Part shown: piece after piece, positions 24,648-33,164 of the stretch
How the letters are laid out: every line of letters begins with the position of its first letter
Numbering within the stretch: position 1 is the stretch's first letter
Source: JACVRW01 sp963811055
Lineage (GTDB): Bacteria; Actinomycetota; Thermoleophilia; Solirubrobacterales; Thermoleophilaceae
Assembly: GCA_963811055.1 (NCBI GenBank)
Contig: CAWEPQ010000003.1
Coordinates: 62,001 to 126,000, forward strand
Direction: 5' to 3'
DNA length: 64,000 nt
Made by a program: the position numbers and the translations under genes
Notes under the pieces: model-generated
Seen by the model: the letters and a program-made list of their open reading frames with translations, nothing else
What the model was told of the DNA's origin: nothing
Databases searched by the model: none

Positions 24648-25223
24648 TCGAGGGGGGAAGCCACCCGTGGGGCGCTGCTTGGCGCTGCTCGCGAGCTGTT
24701 CGCCGAGCACGGCTACGCGGGCGTCGGCACCGAGCGGATCGTGGAGCGCGCGGGCGTTACGCGCGGCGCCCTCTACCACCACTTCGAGGACAAGCGGGAC
24801 CTGCTGCGCGCCGTGCACGAGGAGCTCGAGCAGGAACTGGTGGCGTCGATCGGCGAGCGGATCGCGGGACTCGAGGACCCGTGGGAGCTGCTGGTCACGG
24901 GAGTGCGGGCGTTCCTCGACTCCTGCACCGACCCGGCGATCATGCGCATCTCGCTGATCGACGCGCCTGGCGTGCTCGGCTGGGAGGAGTGGCGCGAGAT
25001 CGACGCCCGCTACGCGCTCGGGCTGGTCACCTTCGGCCTGCGGAACGCGATGGACCACGGCCTCTTCCGCGAGCAGGAGGTCCGGCCGCTGGCTCATCTG
25101 CTGATCGGTGCGATGACCGAGGCGGGGATGCTGATCGCCAACGCCTCCGACCACGCCGCCGCGCGCCGAGAGGTCGAGCCGCCTCTGATCGCGCTCCTCG
25201 AGGGCCTGCGCGTCCGGGGCTAG
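24645..25223 (+). CDS. TetR family transcriptional repressor
   Basis: A 192-residue TetR-type regulator. The N-terminal helix-turn-helix is GVGTERIVERAGVTRGALYHHFEDKRDLL; the C-terminal part is a ligand-binding helical domain (TDPAIMRISLIDAPGVLGWEEW). ATG 24645 lies inside one of two palindromes, which argues for autoregulation and control of the divergent hydrolase/NTF2 operon. Effectors of this family are usually small lipophilic molecules. Its stop overlaps the convergent oxidoreductase gene by 4 bp. Confidence 0.9.
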   Translation: MSRGEATRGALLGAARELFAEHGYAGVGTERIVERAGVTRGALYHHFEDKRDLLRAVHEELEQELVASIGERIAGLEDPWELLVTGVRAFLDSCTDPAIMRISLIDAPGVLGWEEWREIDARYALGLVTFGLRNAMDHGLFREQEVRPLAHLLIGAMTEAGMLIANASDHAAARREVEPPLIALLEGLRVRG

Positions 25224-26158
25224 GCCAGCAGCACGATCTTGCCGAGCTTCCCGCCGGCCTGGAACCGCTCGTACGCCTGCTCGGCCTCGTCGAGCGGGAA
25301 GCTGGCCGCGACCGGGACCTCGAGGGCGCCCGACTCGAAGAGGGGAAGCACCTCGCGCTCCACGTGGCGCATGGCCATCGCCTTCTCCTCGAGCGGACGG
25401 CTGCGGAGGGTCGAGCCGTGGATGCGGGCCCGCTTGCCCATCAGGGCCAGCAGGTTGAGCTCGGCCTTGAAGCCGCCGCCCACGCCGATCACCGCGATGC
25501 GCCCGCCGGTGGCCAGCGCCTTCAGGTTGCCCGGGATGTTGGGCGCGCCCACCAGCTCCAGGACCACGTCGAAGGGCCCGTGCTCCTCGAAGCCCTCCGG
25601 TGCGATCACGGTGGCGCCGAGGCGCTCCACGCCGGCGCGAAGCTCCTCGCGGCGCACGGTGGCCACCACCCTGGCACCCATGGCGCGGCCGAGCTGAATC
25701 GCCGCGGTGCCCACCCCGCCGGCGGCGCCGTGCACGAGCAGGCGCTCGCCCGGGCGCAGGTCGGCCTGCGTGAAGAGCGCGTCGTGCGCGGTGGTGAAGA
25801 CCTCCGGTAGCCCGCCCGCCGCGGGCCAGTCGAGCCCCTCGGGCACGGGCATTACGGCGCGCTCGTGCACCAGGGCCAGCTCGGCATGGCCGCCCCCGCC
25901 CACGACCGCCATCACCCGGTCGCCCTCGGCAAAGCGCTCCGCCCCGGGGCCACAGGCGGCCACCTCGCCCGCCAGCTCGAGACCGGGAATGTCGGGCGGT
26001 GAGCCCGCCGGGGCGGGATAGCCGCCCTTGAGCTGGAGCATGTCGGCGCCGTTCAGGCCGGCCGCGCGCACACGCACGAGCACCTCGCCGGAGCCGGGCG
26101 AGGGGTCGGGCCGCTCCTCCACCACGAGCCGCCCGTCCTGGATAGTCACCGCGCGCAC
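25220..26158 (-). CDS. zinc-independent quinone oxidoreductase (MDR family)
   Basis: A 312-residue NADPH:quinone reductase-like protein. AAGLNGADMLQLKGGYP and PGLELAGEVAACG open the GroES-like domain; the cofactor-binding loop is VHGAAGGVGTAAIQLGRAMGARV. The zinc-ligand cysteines of alcohol dehydrogenases are absent. The C-terminus EQAYERFQAGGKLGKIVLL is typical. GTG 26158 has TAGATT 6 nt upstream (26165-26170). It faces tetR convergently and diverges from the lipase-like gene. Confidence 0.88.
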   Translation of the reverse strand: MRAVTIQDGRLVVEERPDPSPGSGEVLVRVRAAGLNGADMLQLKGGYPAPAGSPPDIPGLELAGEVAACGPGAERFAEGDRVMAVVGGGGHAELALVHERAVMPVPEGLDWPAAGGLPEVFTTAHDALFTQADLRPGERLLVHGAAGGVGTAAIQLGRAMGARVVATVRREELRAGVERLGATVIAPEGFEEHGPFDVVLELVGAPNIPGNLKALATGGRIAVIGVGGGFKAELNLLALMGKRARIHGSTLRSRPLEEKAMAMRHVEREVLPLFESGALEVPVAASFPLDEAEQAYERFQAGGKLGKIVLLA

Positions 26159-26221
26159 GCCGCAAATCTAGTCCCGACGGGAGATTCGGTGCGGCCACGA
26201 GCATTCGGCCGCGACCCGGGT

Positions 26222-26227
26222 TATGGT
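26222..26227 (+). promoter_or_regulatory. -10 element of the lipase-like gene
   Basis: TATGGT, 10 nt before GTG 26238, leaderless geometry. The in-frame ATG at 26223 lies inside this element, so it is unlikely to be the start. Confidence 0.4.
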
Positions 26228-26237
26228 GGGATCAGCG

Positions 26238-27188
26238 GTGAGCGGAAGGATCCCTATCACCGGCGGCCATCGGCCGCCTCTCTGGCGGGAGGCGCGCATA
26301 GGGCTCGAAACTGCGGCCCTGTTGCGCGATCCGATCCTGCGCGGACATGGGGTGAAGGACGGCCGCGGGCAGCCGGTCCTGCTCATTCCGGGCTTCATGG
26401 CCGGCGACGGCTCGCTCGCCCTCATGGCCAACTGGCTGCGCCGCACCGGGCACCGGCCGAGCAAGGCCGGGATGCTCGCCAACGTGGACTGCTCCGGGGC
26501 CGCTGTCGAGCGCCTGGAGAAGCGGCTCGAGAAGCTGGTGCGCGAGCAGGGCAGTCGCGCGGCCATCGTCGGTCAGAGCCGCGGCGGCGGGCTCGCGAAG
26601 GTACTGGCCTCCCGGCGCCCCGAGCTGGTGGCCGGAATAGTCACGCTCGGATCCCCGCAGGCGGACCCGCTGGCGGTGCACCCGCTGGTGCGCGCGCAGG
26701 TTCGCGCGGTGGCGGCGGTGGGACAGCTGGGAGCGCCCGGCCTCTTCAAGTCGAGCTGCCTCGAGGGCGACTGCTGCATGGACTTCTGGGAGCGCCAGCG
26801 CGGCGGGCTGCCGCGCGGCGTGGGCTTCGTCTCCGTGTACTCGGAGAGCGACGGCGTGGTGGACTGGCACGCGTGCCTCGACCCGGCGGCCGACCGCCTG
26901 GTGGAGGTCCGTACGAGCCACTGCGGCATGGCCGTTCACCCGAGCGTCTGGCGCGCCGTGGCGGAGGCCCTTTCCGAGTTCCGCGCACGCGATGCCGGCA
27001 GCCGGCGCGGACGCGTGCGCCTCGGCCAAGCGCCGCCTAGGGCACGAGCACAGCCGCCCCGCGCACCGCGCCCGACCGCAGCCGCTCCAGCGCCGCGTTG
27101 GCCTCGGCCAGCGGGTGAGCCTCGACCTCCGTGTGGACCGGCACCGCCGGAGCCACGGCCAGGAACTCCTCGCCGTCCTCACGCGTGA
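26238..27188 (+). CDS. alpha/beta-hydrolase, lipase/PGAP1-like
   Basis: A serine hydrolase of the lipase type: PVLLIPGFMAGDGSLALMANWL holds the oxyanion region, the nucleophile is S114 in VGQSRGGGLA, an acidic residue is in SVYSESDGVVDW and the His candidate is in VRTSHCGMAVHPSVW. About 250 residues look like the family. The open frame then runs on for roughly 65 Pro/Arg-rich residues antisense to the dehydrogenase gene, which is not credible. A TAG at 27038-27040 in another frame would end the gene cleanly after a one-base correction, so the true end is probably near 27040. No signal peptide is present. Confidence 0.75.
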   Translation: MSGRIPITGGHRPPLWREARIGLETAALLRDPILRGHGVKDGRGQPVLLIPGFMAGDGSLALMANWLRRTGHRPSKAGMLANVDCSGAAVERLEKRLEKLVREQGSRAAIVGQSRGGGLAKVLASRRPELVAGIVTLGSPQADPLAVHPLVRAQVRAVAAVGQLGAPGLFKSSCLEGDCCMDFWERQRGGLPRGVGFVSVYSESDGVVDWHACLDPAADRLVEVRTSHCGMAVHPSVWRAVAEALSEFRARDAGSRRGRVRLGQAPPRARAQPPRAPRPTAAAPAPRWPRPAGEPRPPCGPAPPEPRPGTPRRPHA

Positions 27189-28012
27189 GGTTGGCCACCG
27201 AGCGCAGCACGCGCTCCTCCCAGAGCAGCTCGTAGGGGAACGACGGGATGTCGCTCATGTGGATCCCCGCGCACACGACGCTCCCGCCCTTGGCCACCGC
27301 CCGGAGCGCGGCCGGCACGAGCTCCCCGGCCGGCGCGAAGATCAGCGCCGCGTCGAGCTCCTCGGGCGCCGGGCCGAGCGCGTCCCCGGCCCACTCGGCC
27401 CCGAGCGAGCGGGCGAACTCCTGCGACTCCACGTCGTCGGCTCGGGTGAAGGCGAACACGCGCCTGCCCTGGTGGCGCGCCACCTGGCAGATGATGTGCG
27501 CCGCCGCCCCGAAGCCGTAGAGGCCGAGCGCGCTCGGCGTCCCCCGCCAGCCGCAGCGCCCGGTACCCGATCAGCCCCGCGCACAGGAGCGGAGCGGCCT
27601 GCAGGTCCGGATAGTCGTCCGGGATCGAGAAGCAGAAGCGCTCGTCCGCCACCGCCATCTGGGCGTACCCGCCGTCGCGCGTGTAGCCCGTGAAGATCGC
27701 CCCGTCGCAGAGGTTCTCGCGGCCCGAGCGGCAGTAGCGGCAGGTGCCGTCCACCCGGCCGAGCCACGGGACCCCCACCCGGTCGCCGGGCTGGAAGCGC
27801 TCGCCGCTTTCCACCACGCGCGCCACGATCTGGTGCCCGGGCACGAGCGGCAGCTTCGGATCCGGCAGCTCCGCGTCCACGATGTGCAGGTCCGTGCGGC
27901 AGACGCCGCACGCGCTCACCTCGAGGAGCAGCTCACCGGGGCCCGGTTCCGGCGCGGGCAGGTCGCGCATCTCGAGCCGTCCGGGGGCTTCTGACAGCAC
28001 CATGGCGCGCAC
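27037..28012 (-). CDS. zinc-dependent alcohol dehydrogenase (frameshifted)
   Basis: About 325 residues of an MDR alcohol dehydrogenase. Catalytic zinc ligands are in SACGVCRTDLH and VPGHQIVA; the structural zinc site is CRYCRSGRENLC. The cofactor domain continues in another frame: removing one base at 27526-27532 joins LAGDAER to LGLYGFGAAAHIICQVARHQG. GTG 28012 (MRAMVLSEAPGR) has TAGCCT 7 nt upstream; ATG 28003 is the alternative. The protein oxidises alcohols or reduces aldehydes with NAD(P)H. It is divergent, by 18 bp, from the sulfurtransferase gene. Confidence 0.85.
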
Positions 28013-28018
28013 CCGGCC

Positions 28019-28025
28019 TAGGCTA
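28019..28025. promoter_or_regulatory. overlapping divergent -10 elements
   Basis: TAGGCT on the plus strand (28019-28024) is 6 nt before GTG 28031, and TAGCCT on the minus strand (28020-28025) is 7 nt before GTG 28012. The two hexamers share five base pairs, so RNA polymerase can melt only one promoter at a time. Confidence 0.6.
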
Positions 28026-28030
28026 CGCCG

Positions 28031-28852
28031 GTGCGACCGCTGGCGGACGTGCTCTGGCTGCGCGAGCACCTGGGCGAGCCCGATCTCATGGTGGTGGACT
28101 GCCGGTTCACCCTGGGGGAGCCGGGAGCCGGCCGCCGCGCATGGCTATCGGGCCACGTGCCGGGCGCCGCCTTCATCGACCTGGACTCCGAGCTCGCGAA
28201 CGAGCCCGGCGAGCGTGGACGGCATCCGCTGCCCGGCGCCGACACGTTCGAGGCCGCCGCGCGCCGGGCGGGCATCGGCCCGGACTCCCGCGTCGTGGCC
28301 TACGACGAGGCGGGTGAGGGCGGCGCGGTCCGGCTCTGGTGGCTGCTGCGCCACTTCGGCCACGAGGAGGTGGCGGTGCTGGACGGCGGCCTGGCCGCCT
28401 GGCGCGAGGCCGGCGGGCCGCTGAGCACAGGCGAGGAGACCGTGGAGCCGGGCGGCTTCATCGCGCGCGCACGCGAGGGCGACACCGCGGACGCCGACGA
28501 GGCGGCGGCCGCTCCCGTGCTCCTCGACGCCCGGGCGCCGGAGCGCTTCCGCGGCGAGTGGGAGCCGATCGACCCGGTGGCCGGCCACATCCCCGGGGCG
28601 GTGAACGTGCCCTCCGCGGAGCTAGCCCCGGGTGGACGCTTCCTCGAGCCCGCTGAGCTGCGAGCCCGGCTAGAGCGCGCCGGTGCCGGCCCCGGGCGCG
28701 GGGTGGTGGCGTACTGCGGCTCCGGCGTGACCGCGTGCACGATCGTGCTGGCCGCCGAGCTGGCCGGACTGCATCCGGCGCGTCTCTATCCGGGCTCCTG
28801 GAGCGAGTGGTCGCGCGGTGGGCGGCCCGTCGAGCGTTCCCGCGCCGACTGA
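28031..28852 (+). CDS. tandem-rhodanese sulfurtransferase (MST/TST type)
   Basis: A 273-residue thiosulfate/3-mercaptopyruvate sulfurtransferase. The C-terminal rhodanese domain holds the active Cys C229 in AYCGSGVTAC, and the CGSGVT loop is typical of the mercaptopyruvate-type group. The N-terminal domain is a non-catalytic copy: the equivalent loop reads AYDEAGEG with no Cys. FIDLDSELANEPGERGRHPLPGAD is a family hallmark. The enzyme transfers sulfane sulfur to acceptors such as cyanide or thiols. GTG 28031 is set by the -10 element. Confidence 0.92.
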   Translation: MRPLADVLWLREHLGEPDLMVVDCRFTLGEPGAGRRAWLSGHVPGAAFIDLDSELANEPGERGRHPLPGADTFEAAARRAGIGPDSRVVAYDEAGEGGAVRLWWLLRHFGHEEVAVLDGGLAAWREAGGPLSTGEETVEPGGFIARAREGDTADADEAAAAPVLLDARAPERFRGEWEPIDPVAGHIPGAVNVPSAELAPGGRFLEPAELRARLERAGAGPGRGVVAYCGSGVTACTIVLAAELAGLHPARLYPGSWSEWSRGGRPVERSRAD

Positions 28853-28944
28853 AGCGCGCGCCGGTCCCCGCCGATACCAGGACTATCTTCAGCCGCCGGA
28901 TCACATACGGCTCAGACCGCGAGCCTGCACCACGGAGGGTGACC

Positions 28945-30015
28945 ATGTCGAGAACGAGAGTCCTGGGGGGCGCGCTTGCAGCGGCGCTGGCCTCGGCGCT
29001 CGCCCTCGGGGTGGCGCAGCCGAGTGTCGCGACGGGCTCGGTCAAGCTCGCCGACAAGGCCAAGAACGCCCAGAAGGTCAGGGGCATCGGCGCCTCCCGC
29101 CGCCCCCGTCCGGGCATGCTGCTCCCGCTCGGCCGCCATGGGCGCTTCCCCGCGTCCGTGCTCACCAACATCGTGGACTCCTCGCTGGTCCAGCGGCCGC
29201 TCACGCGCATGTGCCCCGCCGGCCAGTCCATCCGCGGGATCTCGCGGATGGGCGCCGTGACCTGCCAGAGGACCACCAGCATCGTGCCGCCGCTCGTGTC
29301 CAACTTCACGGCCTCCGTGCCCCTGCTCGACATCACGAACAGCGGCACGGGCGCGGCGATCGTGGGCAAGACCACCTCCCGCTCCCGGGGCGATGCGATC
29401 GGCGCCTACAACTACGGGACCGACGGCTACGCGCTCTGGGCCGACCTCGCGAACGCGAACAACCCCAACGCGGCGATCTTCGCGCGCACCGCGGGCGGCG
29501 GGCGGGCGATCGACGCCGAGGTGAACAGCCTCACCAGCTCGGCCGACGCCCTGTTCGCGCGGACGCTGAGCTCGAACCCCAACTCCTACGCGGGCTTCTT
29601 CTCGGGCAACGTGAAGGTGACCGGGAACCTCAACGTGGACGGGCTGCTCTCGAAGGGAGGCGGCTCCTTCCGGATCGACCACCCGCTCGCACCCGCCACC
29701 CGCTACCTCCAGCACTCGTTCGTCGAGTCGCCGGACATGAAGAACATCTACGACGGCGTGGTCACGACCGACGGCCGCGGCTACGCCACCGTGCGCCTCC
29801 CGCGCTGGTTCCAGGCCCTGAACGAGCGCTTCCGCTACCAGCTCACCACGATCCGCTCCTTCTCGAAGGCGATCGTGTGGCGCGAGGTGAGCGGCAACAG
29901 CTTCGTGATCCGGACCCGGCGGCCGCACGTGAAGGTCTCGTGGCAGCTGACCGGCATCCGGCACGACGCCTTCGCCAAGGCCAACCCGGTCAAGGTCGAC
30001 ATACCAAAGCGCTGA
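28945..30015 (+). CDS. secreted protein of unknown function with conserved C-terminal domain
   Basis: A 356-residue exported protein. A signal peptide (LGGALAAALASALALGVA) ends near residue 30. The middle region is Ser/Asn/Gly-rich (AIGAYNYGTDGYALWADLAN, SSNPNSYAGFFSGNVKVTG), the style of fibre or surface repeat proteins. The C-terminal 125 residues, starting KGGGSFRIDHPLAP, carry a block (FVESPDMKNIYDG, VRLPRWFQALNERFRYQL) that I recall from secreted proteins of several phyla, function unknown. ATG 28945 has GGAGG 6 nt upstream. It is followed by a palindromic repeat. Confidence 0.7.
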   Translation: MSRTRVLGGALAAALASALALGVAQPSVATGSVKLADKAKNAQKVRGIGASRRPRPGMLLPLGRHGRFPASVLTNIVDSSLVQRPLTRMCPAGQSIRGISRMGAVTCQRTTSIVPPLVSNFTASVPLLDITNSGTGAAIVGKTTSRSRGDAIGAYNYGTDGYALWADLANANNPNAAIFARTAGGGRAIDAEVNSLTSSADALFARTLSSNPNSYAGFFSGNVKVTGNLNVDGLLSKGGGSFRIDHPLAPATRYLQHSFVESPDMKNIYDGVVTTDGRGYATVRLPRWFQALNERFRYQLTTIRSFSKAIVWREVSGNSFVIRTRRPHVKVSWQLTGIRHDAFAKANPVKVDIPKR

Positions 30016-30018
30016 AAC

Positions 30019-30054
30019 CATCGGTGCGCACCCGGCCGAGCCGGGTGCTTCCGC
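30019..30054 (-). repeat. 36-bp palindromic repeat, copy 1 (reverse)
   Basis: Stem arms GCACCCGGC (30028-30036) and GCCGGGTGC (30040-30048) around a 3-nt loop. Read on the minus strand, GCGGAA precedes the stem, TCG is the loop and GCACCGATG follows. It starts 4 nt after the stop of the secreted protein and may act as its terminator. Confidence 0.7.
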
Positions 30055-30094
30055 AAAGCGAGTCCGTCCCACCCCCGCGTCACGATCCCGCGGG

Positions 30095-30472
30095 ATGGCC
30101 TCGGCGAAGCTACTGATCGGCGGTGCGAGCGCCGCGGCCCTGACGGTGAGGGTCACGCGCTCGCTCTACTCACGCTGGAGCGCCCTGCCGCCGGACGAGC
30201 GCGCCCGGATCGAGCCGGTGGCCGAGCGCGCCAAGCAGTCGGCGCTCGACATGCGCGGCGCCCTGGACCGCGAGCTGGCCGAGGTGGAGGCTCGCGCCGC
30301 CGGCGCAACGCTGGCAGACGCGCTGGTGGAGTCCGCCGCCGGGGATCCGGAGCTCGACGAGGGCGAGGTGGTGCGCCTGCGCGCGGACCTCGCGCGCGAG
30401 CTCGCCCGCCTGGCGGACGCCGACATTAAGGCTTCGAGAAGCACCTCAGAGCCGGGCACCGCACCCGGGTAG
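30095..30472 (+). CDS. small hypothetical protein
   Basis: A 125-residue protein, unknown function. The first 20 residues (KLLIGGASAAALTVRV) could be a weak membrane anchor or signal; the rest is a charged Ala/Glu/Arg helix of coiled-coil style (RGALDRELAEVEARAAGATLADALVESAAG). The start codon at 30095 lies in a 12-bp palindrome (30085-30096) and no ribosome site is seen. It ends 33 nt before the betaine transporter genes. Family not recognised. Confidence 0.55.
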   Translation: MASAKLLIGGASAAALTVRVTRSLYSRWSALPPDERARIEPVAERAKQSALDMRGALDRELAEVEARAAGATLADALVESAAGDPELDEGEVVRLRADLARELARLADADIKASRSTSEPGTAPG

Positions 30473-30478
30473 CATTTC

Positions 30479-30501
30479 GGGCGCTCTCCGTTCGAGCGCC
30501 C
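30479..30501 (+). terminator. stem-loop just before the OpuC operon
   Basis: GGGCGCTC (30479-30486) pairs with GAGCGCCC (30494-30501) around a 7-nt loop, ending 4 nt before GTG 30506. It follows the previous stop closely and may terminate that gene, or fold in the transporter leader next to the start codon. TAGCAT at 30470-30475 precedes it. Confidence 0.45.
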
Positions 30502-30505
30502 CCTC

Positions 30506-31708
30506 GTGAACTCTTCAGAACCCGCCCATTCCCCGGGGCCGTCTGCACGCCCCGCCGCAGCGACCCTGGAGTTCCGCGACGCCACGAAGCGCTACCCCGG
30601 GCAGGACCAGCCCGCCGTTGAGCGGCTTTCGCTCACGGTGCCGTCGGGAGAGATCTGCGTGCTGGTGGGTCCCTCCGGGTGCGGCAAGACCACCGCGATG
30701 CGGATGGTCAACCGCATGATCGACATCACCGAGGGCGACATCCTGCTCGATGGGCGCAGCGTGCGCGAGCGCCCCCCGGCGGAGCTGCGACGCGAGATCG
30801 GCTACGCGATCCAGCAGATCGGGCTGTTCCCGCACCTCTCGGTGGCCGACAACATCGCCACCGTCCCGCGGCTGCTCGGCTGGTCGAAGGACCGCATCCG
30901 CGGGCGCGTGGACGAGCTGCTCGAGCTCGTGAGCCTCGACCCGGCGGAGACCCGCTCGCGCTTCCCGGGCCAGCTCTCCGGCGGCCAGCGCCAGCGCGTG
31001 GGCGTGGCGCGCGCGCTGGCGGTGGACCCACCGCTGATGCTGATGGACGAGCCCTTCGGCGCGATCGACCCGATCAACCGCGAGCGCCTCCAGAACGAGT
31101 TCCTGCGGCTCCAGAAGGAGATCCGCAAGACCGTGGTGTTCGTCACCCATGACATCGACGAGGCGATCAAGATGGGCGACCGCATCGCGGTGCTGCAGAA
31201 GGGCGGAAAGCTCGCCCAGTTCGCGCCGCCCGCCGAGCTCCTGATGAACCCGAACGGGCGCTTCGTGGAGGACTTCGTGGGTTCGGACCGGGCGCTCAAG
31301 CGGCTCGCGCTCCAGCGGGTGCACGACATCGACCTCTGGCGAGCCCCGCTCGTGCGGGTGGGCGAGCCGACCGCCGAGGCGCGCGCGAAGGTCGCGGACT
31401 CGGACCTCCCCTATCCGCTGCTGGTGGACGACGAGGGCAAGCCGCTCGGCTGGCTCAGCGAGCGGGGGCTGACCGGCGAGCGCGTGACGGATGACCTGCG
31501 CTCATCCGCCGAGCCGGTGGTCGAGCTGGACGACGTGCTGCGTGACGCGCTGTCGCATCTGCTCCAGCACGAGACCCAGTACGCCCCCGTGGTGGACGCC
31601 CAGGGGGCGGTGGCGGGGGTCCTGTCCATCGAGATCATCGGGCATGCCCTGAAGGAGCCGCCCGAGACGGTGCCCCACGGGGCCGACGCCCTGGTGGCTG
31701 ACGACTGA
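30506..31708 (+). CDS. opuCA: betaine/choline ABC transporter ATP-binding protein (OpuCA/ProV type)
   Basis: A 400-residue ATPase. Walker A is GPSGCGKTT, the signature LSGGQRQRVGVARAL, Walker B LMLMDEPFGAID and the H-loop VFVTHD. A pair of CBS-like segments (DLPYPLLVDDEGKPLGWLSERG, TQYAPVVDAQGAVAGVLS) at the C-terminus is typical of OpuCA, where they sense ionic strength or nucleotides. The partners follow with 1-4 bp overlaps. It energises uptake of glycine betaine, choline or carnitine as osmoprotectants. GTG 30506 is the start. Confidence 0.92.
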   Translation: MNSSEPAHSPGPSARPAAATLEFRDATKRYPGQDQPAVERLSLTVPSGEICVLVGPSGCGKTTAMRMVNRMIDITEGDILLDGRSVRERPPAELRREIGYAIQQIGLFPHLSVADNIATVPRLLGWSKDRIRGRVDELLELVSLDPAETRSRFPGQLSGGQRQRVGVARALAVDPPLMLMDEPFGAIDPINRERLQNEFLRLQKEIRKTVVFVTHDIDEAIKMGDRIAVLQKGGKLAQFAPPAELLMNPNGRFVEDFVGSDRALKRLALQRVHDIDLWRAPLVRVGEPTAEARAKVADSDLPYPLLVDDEGKPLGWLSERGLTGERVTDDLRSSAEPVVELDDVLRDALSHLLQHETQYAPVVDAQGAVAGVLSIEIIGHALKEPPETVPHGADALVADD

Positions 31709-32415
31709 TGCTCGAGCTGATCGCCCAGCTGCAGCTCCAGGATCGCTCGGGTGGCGAGGCCGACTGCGTGGCCGACAACGGGCTCTGCCCGAGCTGGATC
31801 GTCGACAACTTCGACCGCTACACGGACCCGCTCGTGCAGCACGTGTACCTCACCGTGGTCTCGCTCGTGATCGGGTTCGGCATCTCGTTCGGGCTCGCGC
31901 TGCTGGCCCACCGGCGGCGCTGGTTCATCGGCCCGATCACACAGATCACGGGTGTGCTCTACACGCTGCCGAGCCTCGCCGTCTTCTTCCTGCTCCTCCC
32001 GATCACCGGCCGCGGGAACACCACGGCGATCATCGCCCTCGTCTCCTACTCGCTGCTGATCATCTTCCGCAACATCATGGCCGGGCTCGACAACGTGCCC
32101 ACGGAGACCAAGGACGCCGGCCGCGGCATGGGCCTCACCGACAGGCAGCTCCTCTGGCGCGTGGAGCTGCCGCTGGCCCTGCCCGAGATCCTGGCCGGCC
32201 TCCGGATTGCAGCCACCACCACCGTCGGGCTGGCCACGCTCGCCTTCTTCGCGGGAGCGGGCGGGCTCGGCGAGCAGATCTTCGCCGACATCATCTTCAA
32301 GTCGAACGTGGTGACCGCGGGCGGACTCGCGGTCCTCCTGGCCGCGGCGCTCGACGTTCTGATCCTGATCGTGCAGCGGGCGGTCACTCCCTGGACCCGG
32401 GCGAGGGCCGCATGA
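31708..32415 (+). CDS. opuCB: betaine/choline ABC transporter permease 1
   Basis: A 235-residue inner-membrane permease with about five or six helices. The coupling-loop motif is DAGRGMGLTDRQLLWRVELPLALPEILAGLRIA, the EAA loop of this family. TLPSLAVFFLLLPITGRGNTTAIIALV is the second helix pair. The N-terminus has an extra 30-residue extracytoplasmic stretch. It overlaps opuCA by one base and the next permease by 4. It forms the channel with the second permease. Confidence 0.9.
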   Translation: MLELIAQLQLQDRSGGEADCVADNGLCPSWIVDNFDRYTDPLVQHVYLTVVSLVIGFGISFGLALLAHRRRWFIGPITQITGVLYTLPSLAVFFLLLPITGRGNTTAIIALVSYSLLIIFRNIMAGLDNVPTETKDAGRGMGLTDRQLLWRVELPLALPEILAGLRIAATTTVGLATLAFFAGAGGLGEQIFADIIFKSNVVTAGGLAVLLAAALDVLILIVQRAVTPWTRARAA

Positions 32416-33164
32416 GCACGACGATCGCGTTCCTCGGCGACTTCGGTGACGCCATCCAGTTCATCTTCCAGGGCGAGACCACCCAGGAGGGGACCGAGGT
32501 AGGCGGCTCGCAGTTCCTCGATCTCACCTGGGAGCACGTGAAGCTGAGCGTGGTCGCGATGGTCGTGGCCTGCGCGCTCGCGATCCCGCTGGGGCTCTGG
32601 CTCGGTCACATCCGCCGCGGCAGCTTCCTGGCGATCAGCGTGTCCAACGTCGGCCGGGCGGTACCGAGCCTGGCCCTGATCGCCCTGTTCGTGGCCTACC
32701 TGGGCACCGGCTTCGCCAACGTGACCCTGGCGCTGGTGCTGCTGGCGATCCCACCGATCCTCACGAACACCTACGTGGCGGTCACGCAGGTGGAGAGCGA
32801 CACGGTGGACGCCGCGCGCGGCATGGGGATGACCGGCTCCGAGATCGTTCGCAAGGTCGAGCTTCCGCTGGCGCTGCCGCTCATCTTCGGTGGCGTGCGG
32901 ATCTCGGCGGTGAACGTGATCGCCACCGCCACGATCGCGCCGCTCGCCGGGATCAACACGCTCGGCGACCCGATCATCAACGTTTCCGGATACGGCGACA
33001 CAGGTCGCCTTGCCGCCGCGATCTGCGTGGCGGCACTCGCAATCTTCACGGAGCTAGCCCTCGGCGCAGTACAGCGCGCCGTGACGCCCGCAGGGCTGAA
33101 GCTCGAACCCGACACCGCGTCACGGCGCATGAGACTCCGATTCGGGAGGGAAGCCACAACATGA
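32412..33164 (+). CDS. opuCD: betaine/choline ABC transporter permease 2
   Basis: A 250-residue permease homologous to its neighbour. The EAA loop is DAARGMGMTGSEIVRKVELPLALPLIFGGVRIS; VPSLALIALFVAYLGTGFANVTLALVLLAIPPIL forms two helices. The ATGA overlap with opuCB and a 4-bp overlap with the binding-protein gene indicate one operon. Both permeases together make the heterodimeric channel of the OpuC type. Confidence 0.9.
   Translation: MSTTIAFLGDFGDAIQFIFQGETTQEGTEVGGSQFLDLTWEHVKLSVVAMVVACALAIPLGLWLGHIRRGSFLAISVSNVGRAVPSLALIALFVAYLGTGFANVTLALVLLAIPPILTNTYVAVTQVESDTVDAARGMGMTGSEIVRKVELPLALPLIFGGVRISAVNVIATATIAPLAGINTLGDPIINVSGYGDTGRLAAAICVAALAIFTELALGAVQRAVTPAGLKLEPDTASRRMRLRFGREATT

Noticed and set aside
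27041..27188. Last 50 codons of the lipase-like frame
   Set aside because: Pro/Arg-rich, antisense to the alcohol dehydrogenase; more likely beyond the real end of the gene.
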